From Eriocheir sinensis (lineage: Eukaryota; Arthropoda; Malacostraca; Decapoda; Varunidae), in assembly GCF_024679095.1 (NCBI RefSeq), contig NW_026112159.1, positions 117,501 to 181,500 on the forward strand: a stretch of 64,000 bases of DNA. Direction: 5' to 3'. The position numbers and the translations under genes were made by a program. Below the pieces are notes generated by a model that was given only the letters and a program-made list of their open reading frames with translations, was not told where the DNA came from and did no database searches. Shown here piece by piece: positions 1 through 10,209 of the stretch (positions within the stretch are counted from its first letter, which is position 1; every line of letters begins with the position of its first letter).

Positions 1-149
1 GGTGGTGATGGTGGTGGTGGTGGTAATGGTGGTGGTGGTGATAGTGGTGGTGGTGGTGGCGGTGGTAATGGTGGTGATGGTGGTGGTGGTGATGGTGGTA
101 GTGGTGATAGTGGTGGTGGTGATGGTTATGGTGGTGGTGGTGGTGGTGG

Positions 150-955
150 TGGTGGTAGTGGTGATAGTGGTGGTACGTGATCGTGGTGGTGGAGGTGGTG
201 GTGGTACGTGATCGTGGTGGTTTTGATGGTGGTACGTGATCGTGGTGGTGGTTGTGGTGATGGTACGTGATCGTGGTGGTGGTTGTGGTGATGGTACGTG
301 ATCTTGGTGGTGGTGGTGGTGGTACGTGATCGTGGTAGTGGTTGTGGTGATGGTACGTGATTGTGGTGGTGGTGGTGGTGGTGGTACGTGATCGTGGTGG
401 TTGTGATGGTGGTACGTGATCGTGGTGGTGGTTGTGGTGATGGTACGTGATCGTGGTGGTGGTGGTGGTGGTACGTGATCGTGGTGATGGTTGTGGTGAT
501 GGTACGTGATCGTGGTGGTGGTGTTACGTGATCGTGGTGGTGGTGGTGGTGGTGGTGGTAGTAGTGATAGTGGTGGTACGTGATCGTGGTGGTGGAGGTG
601 GTGGTGGTACGTGATCGTGGTGGTTTTGATGGTGGTACGTGATCGTGGTGGTGGTTGTGGTGATGGTACGTGATCGTGGTGGTGGTTGTGGTGATGGTAC
701 GTGATCTTGGTGGTGGTGGTGGTGGTACGTGATCGTGGTAGTGGTTGTGGTGATGGTACGTGATTGTGGTGGTGGTGGTGGTGGTGGTACGTGATCGTGG
801 TGGTTGTGATGGTGGTACGTGATCGTGGTGGTGGTTGTGGTGATGGTACGTGATCGTGGTGGTGGTGGTGGTGGTACGTGATCGTGGTGGTGGTTGTGGT
901 GATGGTACGTGATCGTGGTGGTGGTGTTACGTGATCGTGGTGGTGGTGGTGGTGG
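150..955. repeat. Higher-order tandem repeat, ~403 bp, two copies
   Basis: The ordered series of short-unit variants (a GGAGG variant, a TTTTGATGG variant, an ATCTTGG variant, an ATTGTGG variant) recurs in the same order about 403 bases later. For example, the A of the GGAGG variant is at 193 and again at 596. This is a duplicated block of minisatellite units rather than independent units. Confidence 0.8.
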
Positions 956-984
956 TACGTGATCGTGGTGGTGGTTGTGATGGT

Positions 985-1775
985 GGTACGTGATCGTGGT
1001 GATGGTGGTACGTGATCGTGGTGATGGTGGTACGTGATCGTGGTGATGGTGGCACATGATCGTGGTGATGGTGGCACATGATCGTGGTGATGGTGGTACG
1101 TGATCGTGGTGATGGTGGTACGTGATCGTGGTGATGGTGGCACGTGATCGTGGTGATGGTGGCACATGATCGTGGTGATGGTGGTACGTGATCGTGGTGA
1201 TGGTGGTACGTGATCGTGGTGATGGTGGTACGTGATCGTGGTGATGGTGGTACGTTATCGTGGTGATGGTGGTACGTGATCGTGGTGATGGTGGTACGTG
1301 ATCGTGGTGATGGTGGTACGTGATCGTGGTGATGGTGGTACGGGATCGTGGTGATGGTGGTACGTGATCGTGGTGGTGGTGGTACGTGTTCGTGGTGATG
1401 GTGGTACGTGATCGTGGTGATGGTGGTACGGGATCGTGGTGATGGTGGTACGTGATCGTGGTGATGGTGGTACGGGATCGTGGTGATGGTGGTACGTGAT
1501 CGTGGTGATGGTGGTACGGGATCGTGGTGATGGTGGTACGTGATCGTGGTGATGGTGGTACGTGATCGTGGTGATGGTGGTACGTGATCGTGGTGATGGT
1601 GGTACGTGATCGTGGTGATGGTGGTACGTGATCGTGGTGATGGTGGTACGGGATCGTGGTGATGGTGGTACGTGATCGTGGTGATGGTGGTACGTGATCG
1701 TGGTGGTGGTGGTACGTGATCGTGGTGATGGTGGTACGTGATCGTGGTGATGGTGGTACGTGATCGTGGTGGTGG
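985..1775. repeat. 22-bp minisatellite array
   Basis: About 36 nearly identical 22-bp units pair TACGTGATCGTGG with TGATGGTGG. Variants include CACATGATCG, TACGGGATCG and TACGTTATCG. ACGGGATC and ACGTGATC units alternate around 1330-1520, suggesting block duplications. There is no evidence of coding. Confidence 0.9.
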
Positions 1776-1984
1776 TTGTGGTGATGGGACGTGATCGTGG
1801 TGGTGATGGTGGTGGTGATGGTGGTACGTGATCGTGGTGGTGGTTGTGGTGATGGGACGTGATCGTGGTGGTGATGGTGGTGGTGATGGTGGTACGTGAT
1901 CGTGGTGGTGGTGGTGGTGGTACGTGATCGTGGTGGTTGTGATGGTGGTACGTGATCGTGGTGGTGGTTGTGGTGATGGTATGT

Positions 1985-2067
1985 GATAGTGGTGGTGGTG
2001 GTGGTGGTACGTGAGTGGTGGTGGTGGTGGTGGTGGTGGTGTTTTTCGTGGTTTTGTTGTTTTTCAT

Positions 2068-2108
<41 letters not shown>

Positions 2109-2275
2109 CTCTCTCTCTCTCTCTCTCAACCAACTCCTCCACCCACCACCATCACCACCACCACCATCACCACCACTATAGCACCACCACTACAGCACCA
2201 CCACCACCACCATCATCACCACCATCATCACCACCATCATCACCACCACCACCACCACCACCATCACCACCTACC
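1985..2275. repeat. Fold-back compound microsatellite (GGT)(GA)(CT)(CAC)
   Basis: GTG/GGT repeats (1990-2040) are followed by (GA)n at 2072-2106, directly by (CT)n at 2107-2127, then by CAC/ACC repeats (2142-2272). Each half can pair with the other, so the stretch is a ~280-base imperfect hairpin at the outer tip of P1. Confidence 0.88.
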
Positions 2276-2309
2276 ACTTAGCTCCACTTTGAAGTTGCCG
2301 GCTGGAGTA

Positions 2310-2410
2310 CAGAGTTGGCTGGACTGGGCTCCCAAAGATGGCGGCCGAGGTACTTCCGGTTGCCACACCCGAATGTCTGGCTCGAGCGCTCTAGGTATAT
2401 AACTCTGTGG
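2310..2410 (+). promoter_or_regulatory. Promoter-like CpG patch with YY1-type, ETS-type and TATA-like motifs
   Basis: Within about 70 bases there is AAGATGGCGGC (2335-2345, matching the metazoan YY1 core), ACTTCCGG (about 2352-2359, an ETS-family core in its reverse-complement form) and TATATAA (2396-2402). The patch is CpG-rich against an AT- and pyrimidine-rich background. No convincing coding exon follows within the next kilobase, so it could be a relic, a non-coding promoter or chance. The motif families are established; their function here is inference. Confidence 0.35.
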
Positions 2411-4385
2411 TTTACCCACGCTGCTTCCTTCACAAATGTTCAGTTACACCCAACTTCCTCTGCCTCCCTCCCGTCTATCGTTTCAGTCTCTATTTACTTC
2501 CATCCCTCCCTTCCGTGTTTCAAAAACTCGCTCCATTCGTCTGTTCCTTCAGTTTAATCTCTTTGAACATCTTCCTCTCTCTGTATCTTTATCTCTGTCT
2601 GGGTTTGAGTTTATAGTAGTGGACAGCTTCCTTTTCTTCTTGACGGTTGCTTTGCTCGTCCTTCCAGTTTATTGTGTTTCCTCTTATCCTTTAGGTGTGT
2701 AATTGCATCCATCAGTTTTTATGGTTGGCAAAAAATTATGGACCATTAATGTTTTATATGCAATACTACGTTTGTTGTGTTATATTAGAGTCGGTATCAT
2801 TTAAGATTATTCTCTATGCCAACCGAACAGTGTGGTCAGTAAACTAACTATCCAGCCCTAACTCTACTTCTCTGCCTTCTGTGTTTCGTCTCTCTGCCTA
2901 CTTTCAATATTCTCCCTCTGTTCACCTATCTTTCTAATTATCTGCCTCCTCTCTTCTTTCTTACGAATTTATCTACCTCTCTTCCACCTCCATCCTTCCT
3001 CTCTTCCCTTTTTTGTTTCTCCCTTTCTCTGCCTACTTGCAAATATCCCTCGCTTTCTCCCTCCACCTCTCCTTACTTCTCTCTCCTTTGTTCCTTTCAC
3101 CTACCTATACATCTTCCTTTCCCTCCACCTGCCTGCCTTCATGTCCCTCTCTCCCTCCCTCTCTTCCTCCCTCCCTCCCTATCTCCCTTTTCCCTCCGTG
3201 CCTCTAATTCCACTCTCTTTTTCCATTTTCCACTCGATAAACTTAGCGGGGGTGTCTTTGGTATTTATGGCCATCCACTTAACCATTTGTTGTTTTTGTT
3301 TTTCAATGTGTTTTTTCTTTGATGAATGTTCGTAATGTTTTGTGTGAGTGAATGTGTTGAAGGCTGCTCTCTGATTTCCCATCGGTGTCTAACTAAACTA
3401 TTTCAATTTGTTTTATATTTTTTACTTTTGATTTTTCTTGTGGTTTTTATATTCTTTCACTAACTGTTCCTTGCTGATAACTTCCGTTTGTTTATTCTAT
3501 AAGATGTGCTTTTTTTTTTTTTTTTTTTGTCTTCCAGTAAACTGTTTTCATTAGTATTCTTACTTGTTTTCTTTTCAATAATAGTCCTCTTATTTTTTTT
3601 CTGAATTAAAGTCACTGCTGGATTCTGTTTCATCACTTTTTGTCAGTGTTATATTTCATTTTTTTCTCTGGTATATAAGTTTGTTTTTTTAATGTTTAGT
3701 GTTTGGTTGATGCAGGTTGAGTTATTTGTTGTTTTCTTTTTAGCTTCTCATTCTTTTCTTTGTTGGTCTGCTGCATCAGGTGTCCGGTGAATGCAATTTG
3801 AATTTCTATTTTTCTTCTTCTTCATTTTAACGTTGTTATTGTTTTCCTTCCCGAGCAATTCATTATTTTTTCTTTTAGTTAGTTGAGGGGAGAAGGTGCG
3901 CACAGGTTTCCAGATTTTCTTTAGTTCTTTTTGTTTTAACCTTTATTTTTTTTTTCCTGTTGCCACGCCATTGCTCTGACATTTGTTTTCTTTATTTGCA
4001 GTTCATTTTCTTTTTTTCTTAAGTTTTAGGGGGGAGTGGAGCAGGAAGGTGAAGATTTGCATGTATTTCATCTCCTTTGTATTTTATTTTCCTGTGATCT
4101 TTGCCTTTTTGCTTTTTCATCTTTAAGTATCATGATATTTACTTCTCTGGTTGCTATTTATTATATTCTTTATTTTTAGAGCAAAGGTGTGCAAGTGTCT
4201 CTCCTTTTTTTGTGCTCTTTCTCTTGTTGCTTTGGCTTTTATATCTCCGAAGTGCTGTATATATTTTTCTTTCTGTGCAGTTTCTTTCTTATTTTCTCTT
4301 TCTTTTCTCCGCCCTGAGCCTCGCGAGTCAAGGTTTTAGTTTAGCGAAACCTGAAACGTTTCCTGCCGTACACGACCCCGATGGC
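2411..4385. other. No gene seen; pyrimidine-rich then AT-rich unique DNA
   Basis: From 2430 to 3230 the + strand is strongly C/T-rich with CTCCCTCC-type words. From 3230 to 4385 it is T-rich with many T homopolymers (for example 3510-3528). Open frames are low-complexity Ser/Leu/Phe-rich and show no domain. A palindromic partner lies at about 39310-41285. Confidence 0.7.
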
Positions 4386-4387
4386 AC

Positions 4388-4511
<124 letters not shown>

Positions 4512-4531
4512 CCCCCCCTATCTATGATAGA

Positions 4532-4592
4532 TAGACAGATACAGACAGACAGACAGAGAAAAAAACAAAGGCAAATACAGGTAAATACACAA

Positions 4593-4627
<35 letters not shown>

Positions 4628-4740
4628 GGCAGATAGACACTCTGACAGATAAGCAAGGGAGAGTCATAAACAACGTTCATATAGACAGACAAACAAATTC
4701 AGACAGACAAACTGGAGACCTGACCGACTGATTGCTTGAC
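4532..4740. repeat. Degenerate (GACA)n/(GATA)n repeat
   Basis: Tetranucleotide GACA repeats are purest at 4597-4628, flanked by degenerate GATA, AAACA and GACT versions. The inverted partner, (CTGT)n, lies at about 39101-39138. Confidence 0.85.
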
Positions 4741-4859
4741 TAAGAGACTAACGAAGCAACGAACAGACACGAAAATGTTTTAAAACGAAGCAGAAAAAAT
4801 GAAACGAATTGAAAAATACTTGAAAGGAAAGAGACGAGCGCTGGATGACTACCAAAGTG

Positions 4860-5056
<197 letters not shown>

Positions 5057-5099
5057 GATACAAAAAGAAAGTGCAAATGATACAGAAAACTGGATCTGG

Positions 5100-5255
5100 C
5101 TTTCCTCTCTTCTCCTCCTCCCTCCCTTCCTTCCTTCCTTTCTTCCTCCCTTCCTTCCTTCCTCTCTCCCTTCCTTCCTTCCTCTCTCCCTTCCTTCCTT
5201 CCTTCCTTCCTTCCTTCCTCTCTTCCTTCCTTCCTCTCTCCCTTCCTTCCTTCCC
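5100..5255. repeat. (TTCC)n tetranucleotide repeat
   Basis: CCTTCCTTCC runs are broken periodically by CTCTCCC. The partner is the GGAA repeat at 38437-38602, which has a different block order. Confidence 0.93.
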
Positions 5256-5346
5256 GCGTCAAGAAGAAACAAATAACTCGAGGATCAAATCTCGGCCTAT
5301 TTCTTAAACACTTCACACTTCCTCTTTGCTCTCTTTCCTCAACCTC

Positions 5347-5381
<35 letters not shown>

Positions 5382-7014
5382 GTTTCCATGTCTTTTTTTC
5401 TTTCCTTAATCTCTTTAGTTACTTTCTCTTGTTCATTTTCTCCTCTTTCCTAACTTGTTTTTTTTTATTATTCTTCCCACTGTGTCTTTCTCCCCCCTCC
5501 CCCTTTTTTTTTCCTTCTCACTCTTGTTTATTCGTTTCCATTTTTCAAGATTTTTCTATCGTTGCAAACATTTTTATCTTCTCTTTTTCCACTAAATTCA
5601 TGTCTGCTTTTTTTGTTTTTTCTCTCCAATTTTCTACAACACTTCCACGTCCATTACTTCGCTTTCTCTCTTGTCTTCGCGTTCCGTGTGTCTTCTGTTT
5701 ATATATAATTTGTTTGTTTTCTTTCTTTTTTTCTTTCTGTCTCTTTCTTCCTCTTCGTGTCTCTTTCTTCCTCTTCCTGTCACTTTCTTCCTCTTCCTGT
5801 CTCCATTTGTCATTGTCTCTCCTTTCTCCTTTTTCTTCTTTATAAATCGTTCCGTCCTTTTGTCTCTTCAACAGTTCGTAGTTTATCTTCCGGCAGCCTC
5901 TTTATCTCCTTGTTTCCTTCTCTCTTTTCTTTGCTTCTCTTTGTCTTCTTTCCTTTTATTTCTCCTTCTTTAAATTTGCCTACTTCCTCTCTGCTTTTCT
6001 ATTCCTCTCTTGCATTTTCGTTGTTCTCCTTTTATATCTTTTTTATTTCCTTTATTGATTATTTTCCTTTATTTTGGTGAGTTTCCTATTTTTTTTTTGT
6101 TCCTTTCTATGTCCTTTTTATTCTTTTTTATTGTTTTGCTTTTTCTTATATTCTCCCTTTTTTCCTCCATATCTCCTTGCCGCCATATCTTTTCCATCCA
6201 TCCTTTCCCGTTTCCCTTCTCATATTTTCTTTCATCCTACTCCATTACTCACCATCCCTTCCATCTTTTCCTTCCATAATCCTTCCCTATATTTTGTTCT
6301 GTTTTCAGTTTCATTTTTCAATCCTCTCCTACATCCTGCCCGCTACCTTTCCCTCACCTCTCTATCTCCCCTTTCTTCTCCCTCTATAATTCCTTCTAAC
6401 TTTCCCTCTCCCTTCCCTCCTCCTCCTCCTCTATTTTTCTCCATATATACCTTTCCCTCCCCGTCTTCCTCTCCCTCACACTCCATCCCCTTACTTTCTC
6501 CCTCCCCATCATCCACTCTTTCTATCTCCACCTCTCCCCTTCCTCGCTCCTGCTCTCTCCTCCTCCCCATCTCAACACACTCTCCCTCCATTCCCCCCCT
6601 TCCCTTCCCCTCTCTCTTATTACTCGCACACTCCATCCTCTTCCTCCTCTTACTCTCCCTCAGCATCTTTTACTCTTTTTTCTTTCGCATCACTCCCTTG
6701 CTTCTCCTTTTGCTCTCTCTTCCCCCACATCTTCAACACTTCCTGCCTCACCCTTTCCACCTCTCCCCTTCATTCTGCCCTTCTCCCCCCATCTTCTTCC
6801 TCCTTCTCCTCTCCCTCTCATCTCTTTCCGCATCTTTTACTCTTTCTACTTCCGCATCACTCTCTTCCTACTCCTCCTTGCTCTCTCTTCCCTCCTTCTC
6901 CTTCCTCCCTCCCCCTTTCTTCACCCTCTTCCGCTCTCTCCTCCTCTCCTTTCCTCCCTTCCCCTTCCTCCCTCCCCCTTCCTCCTCCCTTAATCCCCAC
7001 CACCATCTCCCTGC
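5256..7014. repeat. Polypyrimidine tract, ~1.7 kb
   Basis: After a short (CT)n run (5349-5378) the + strand is overwhelmingly C/T to 7010, from T-rich (5400-6300) to C-rich (6300-7010). The complementary purine tract lies at 36530-38338. Frames through it are Ser/Leu/Pro/Phe-rich and unconvincing as proteins. Mirror-like polypurine-polypyrimidine DNA can adopt triplex structures; that is general knowledge, not shown here. Confidence 0.8.
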
Positions 7015-7640
7015 ATGAATGGCTAGGCAAGAGGATGATATTTTGCATTCAGTGCAGGTTGCGGCCCGAGCCATACGCCAAGTGCTGGAAGTCGACGTTT
7101 GCTCCGCCATTACTGTTGCCTTTCTGCAGATCGAGGCTTTGGGAGGGAAAAAATATACATGTGTGATCTTTTGCATATGGAGTACCCCGCCCTCTCACTG
7201 ACCGAAAGAAGAAGGATTGAAATGTGTATGTGCGTCCGTTTGTGTTATCTCTTCCTCCATCTCTTCCACCATTCATTTCCTTAGAAGAAAAAAATCATGC
7301 ATGTGACTCTTTGTATGTGTAGCTCCCCCCCCCTCTCCCCCTCTCAACTCCCGAAAGGAGGAGTCTTGGAAACTGCATGTGTGATCGATTAAGTCATCTT
7401 TCCCTCCATCTCTCCCAGCTTAATTTCCTCTTTTCCTCTACTCCGCTTTCTTTTTTTTTCTTTTCCCTTCCCTCATTTCTTCTTTCTTTGCTCTTATTAT
7501 TATCATCGAGTACCTGCCCCTTCCTACACCCTGAAAGAAGGAGAATAGAAAGAAAACATAGATTAGTGAATGTCTGTGTGTGGAGTGACCGTCCCAGCCA
7601 CCACCCGAAAAAGAGAAGGGAAAAAGTTGGAAAATAATAA
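7015..7640. repeat. Three diverged modules, ~150-180 bp apart
   Basis: Similar stretches recur near 7190-7250, 7340-7395 and 7520-7600. Each has a C-rich lead, a word like CCGAAAGRAGGAG, then a GT-rich stretch and CCTCCATCTCT-type sequence. The first is preceded by a GC-balanced 150-base segment (7019-7170) that could read as Ala/Val/Gln-rich peptide, but it has no recognisable domain. The partner is 35900-36525. Confidence 0.45.
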
Positions 7641-8392
7641 GACAAGTGCAGTTTGTACAGTATAAGAGAATGACATGTGCCACCTTTACGTGACAGTCTT
7701 TGCCTCCCTTCAAACAGACTTCCGAAAACTGGGGAGTGTTGGAGAGCAAAGAAGACAAGGAGAAATAGAAGGGAAAAGCATGGAGCGTGAAACGTATTGG
7801 GAAAGAGAAGACGAGGGAATGAGAAAGAAATATGTATAAAAGGCAAAGGGCAAATAAGAGAGAGCACAAGACGAAGGGAGGGTGGAGGGGAGGGGAAGGG
7901 AAACTGACTCTGAATAAAGGGAGACGAGGAAGGGTTAGGGAAGGGACAAGGGAAAGGAGGAAGGGAAGGGGCTATTGTGGCGTCAGATAAAGGAGAGGGA
8001 GGATGGATGGGGCGATGGGGAGTGCATGAACATCAGGCGACCGTGATTTGTGGTGATGAGGAGACGGGAAGGGGAGGGGGAGGGGGAGGGGGAGGGGGTT
8101 GAAAAGAGTTGAGTGGGAAGAGGTTGGGAAGTAGGGCAATGATTGGAGGTGATGAAGGTACAGATAAGAGGGAAGGGAGAGAGAGAGAAAAGGGATCATG
8201 GAGGAGAGTAAGAGAGAGAGGGAGCTGTAGGGCCAGGCGGAACGGGTAGGTAAAAAATATTCATAAAAAAAAAAGTTTTGAATATTTTTGCCTCAAACTT
8301 CTCTATTATGTTTAAAATCATGTTTCAGATACTATCCCAAAGGTAGAACCTGCTAATTGGTCAGGTCATGACCTCATGAGGTCAAGACTTTA
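7641..8392. other. No gene seen; purine-rich DNA with a G-run cluster
   Basis: The + strand is G/A-rich from 7640 to 8240. At about 8070-8099 several GGGGGA units follow each other, enough G-runs for a possible G-quadruplex. The partner in the right arm is C-rich near 35436-35468. No open frame with protein-like composition was found. Confidence 0.6.
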
Positions 8393-8472
8393 AAAATCAG
8401 CGTAAAATACAGTTTTCGTTTTAGAGTTACGAAATTTTGCATGGTAGCTAGTAGTTGAATGTTGTAGAAATA

Positions 8473-8621
8473 TTTACAAGTAGCGGTTTTGCTAAATTTT
8501 GTATAGTTCGCGAGTAATCGTTGTCGCAATTTCATGTAAATCGTTACGTCACAATTTTTTACCAAAAAAACACTCAAAAACCATTTTCTTTTCAATATTT
8601 CAAAAAACCGCTACTTGTAAA
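8473..8621. repeat. 149-bp segment bounded by perfect 18-bp inverted repeats
   Basis: TTTACAAGTAGCGGTTTT at 8473-8490 is exactly the reverse complement of 8604-8621. The 113 bases between are AT-rich with no open frame. It could be a small MITE-like element or a hairpin in the untranslated region of the neighbouring transposase-like unit. The same structure is kept in the right P1 arm at 34920-35068. Confidence 0.75.
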
Positions 8622-8960
8622 TGTAGATACACCCAAAATGTATAAGTGTAGTGATTTTCATCAAGCTCCACGGAGTATTCTTTGCAGTACTGATTTTTGA
8701 AGTTATTTTTTGTGGTTTTGAGAAAAACGCGTTTAAAGTTTTCACATTACATATTTTGCTAGTTATTGCATTTATTTATTGCACGATTACATTCATTTTT
8801 ACATATATGCACTACAAACATATACTACGCACTAATATAATATGTAATAGTCAAAAGTTATCAATATAATGTATTTACAATAAGGAAATGCATTCTTTTC
8901 TCAACCGCGTATTTCCAGTGACTGACAGTGGGTCCCATGAGTTGATGATTCTTCGCGCTT

Positions 8961-9398
8961 TTAGCTCTCTTTGTCACAGTCACTGCAAGTAGACACAAGG
9001 TGTGACACATTTCCAAGTCCCAGAACTTCCTTGACATTCATTTTTCTTCCACACTCACACCTGGCAAAACGTGTGGCCCACTCAATCACATTGTCTATGT
9101 CTACAAATCTGTATCTTCTGTGACTTGTTTCTTTTATCTCCACTTCAGGCACATTGTCAAGTTTAAAACTTGATCGTGAGGCAGGATTTGATGTCTGTTG
9201 GGGTGATGTGGTTGGCAGAGGTGGAAGAGGGGGTGTGGCGCTGGCCGGATCAGCTGGTTGATGACGTAGCGCCGCCCCGAGCCTCGCTGCAGGCCCCGCC
9301 TCTCCCGCCTCGTGTTGTTCTCTCCTCTCTCTCCTCTTCCTGCTTCTCTCCTCTGTCATCTTCTTCATGCGCTTTTTCTCTTTCTTTGTCAGTCCCAT
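8961..9398 (-). CDS. Zinc-binding N-terminal fragment of a transposase-like protein (145 aa), hypothetical
   Basis: The frame runs from an ATG at 9398 in a good context (CCATGG) to a TAA at 8961. It is open upstream to 9503, but that region is less protein-like. The product starts with a Lys/Arg/Glu-rich basic stretch (residues 1-30), then an Ala/Pro-rich linker (about 30-75). A conserved-looking C-terminal block follows, containing YRFVDIDNVIEWA and a CxC...CxxC cysteine pattern typical of zinc binding (about residues 115-143). The block resembles the start of Mutator-like transposase-domain proteins of arthropods, which continue with a catalytic core that is absent here. A frame is retained in both P1 arms with conservative changes (K/E, R/K). 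It may be a truncated transposon gene or a small domesticated protein. Family assignment is tentative. Confidence 0.4.
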   Translation of the reverse strand: MGLTKKEKKRMKKMTEERSRKRRERREQHEAGEAGPAARLGAALRHQPADPASATPPLPPLPTTSPQQTSNPASRSSFKLDNVPEVEIKETSHRRYRFVDIDNVIEWATRFARCECGRKMNVKEVLGLGNVSHLVSTCSDCDKES

Positions 9399-9777
9399 GG
9401 TTGAAAGTCTGGTAGAGAAAGAGTTCTCAGCGCTTCTAAACAGTAAGGCACAACAGGAACGAGTGTAGAGACAAAGAAGCCTCCTATCTCTACGACGACA
9501 CAATGGTCACTGGCTCAGTTTGGCTGAGTGAGTCACTGCTGCCTCCCTCCCTCCCCTCCACACTACCACGTGGGTACCATATCGGCGTATCCCACCAAGC
9601 CTAAGTGAAGAAAATACAGCAGAAACTCCTTGTACATAAGATTTAAAGTCCACCCGGGCGTGTAAATGTCTGCGCACCGCGTCCCTTTAAAACGTTTTCC
9701 CAGCCGCTCCCATTGTTCTCATTGTCATATATGTTTTTTTATATAGTTTTCCTATGAAAATATGTAAAAAAAAAAAA
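9399..9777. other. No gene seen; GC-rich upstream flank of the zinc-binding frame
   Basis: Contains CCTCCCTCC repeats, an E-box-like CACGTG (about 9568) and a CpG-containing patch near 9650-9700. It could be the 5' flank of the 8961-9398 frame, but no core promoter is clear. A T-rich run ends it near 9740. Confidence 0.4.
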
Positions 9778-10065
9778 AAGTATTCTTGACCCCATTTCTC
9801 CATTCCAGCTGTTCCGCCCTACCTTAACGTTATTACGACAATGAGTCTGGTTGGACTCAAAATACTTGTCTAATCTATTCTTGAAGGCCGTAACTGTTGT
9901 ACTATCAACGACATCACAGGGTAGAAAGTTCCAAACATTAACAACTCGATTGAAGAAGTGTTTAGCTTCGTGCGAAGAGAACCTTTTACCACCTATCTTC
10001 AAATTGTGATTTTTTCTTGTTCTATTTGATTGATCAATTGTAAAGGGGGCAGGCGATGTGGGTAG
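9778..10065 (-). pseudogene. CR1-like LINE, 3'-terminal reverse transcriptase fragment
   Basis: The minus strand encodes the terminal block of CR1/L2-type LINE polyproteins: a KHFFNRVVNVWNFLP core, a VVDSTTV block, then FKNRLDKYF. This is the thumb or post-RT C-terminus. Only the last ~85 residues remain; endonuclease, RT palm and most of the 3' part are absent. The end nearest 9778 is A/T-rich, consistent with a 3' tail. The partner is 33495-33775 (+). It is a dead fragment produced by 5' truncation, which is usual for LINEs. Confidence 0.75.
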
Positions 10066-10155
10066 AGGGGGTGAGGGGGGCTCAGCTCCCCCCAAACAGT
10101 GAAATACGGCTATGGCATTACAAGCGTGACGGTAGAAGCGACGATATCGGTGAAT

Positions 10156-10157
<2 letters not shown>

Positions 10158-10205
<48 letters not shown>
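10158..10205. repeat. (GT)n microsatellite
   Basis: Pure GT dinucleotides. The right-arm partner at 33322-33382 is longer. Confidence 0.95.

Positions 10206-10209
<4 letters not shown>

Larger units (their letters stand above)
1..1982. repeat. GGT-rich minisatellite with ACGTGATCGTGGT core
   Basis: The first 2 kb is built from GTG/GGT triplets punctuated every 20-60 bases by the word TACGTGATCGTGG. It starts outside the window. Reading frames through it are poly-Val on one strand and His/Thr/Pro-rich on the other and are not considered coding. It ends where the P1 left arm begins, and the arm itself starts with GGT-rich sequence, so the boundary is soft. Confidence 0.93.

Noticed and set aside
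985..1775. CRISPR-like array
   Set aside because: Regular 22-bp units have no distinct spacers and there are no cas genes. It is a minisatellite in a eukaryotic context.
2..2402. Long Val-rich and His/Thr-rich open frames in the first 2.4 kb
   Set aside because: They are translations of GGT/GTG and CAC/CTC simple repeats. Several frames are open at once for the same reason, and there is no domain or start context.
5429..7018. Hydrophobic Phe/Leu/Ser-rich frames resembling membrane proteins
   Set aside because: They follow from a polypyrimidine strand (TTT, CTT, TCC codons), overlap in several frames and have no consistent start.
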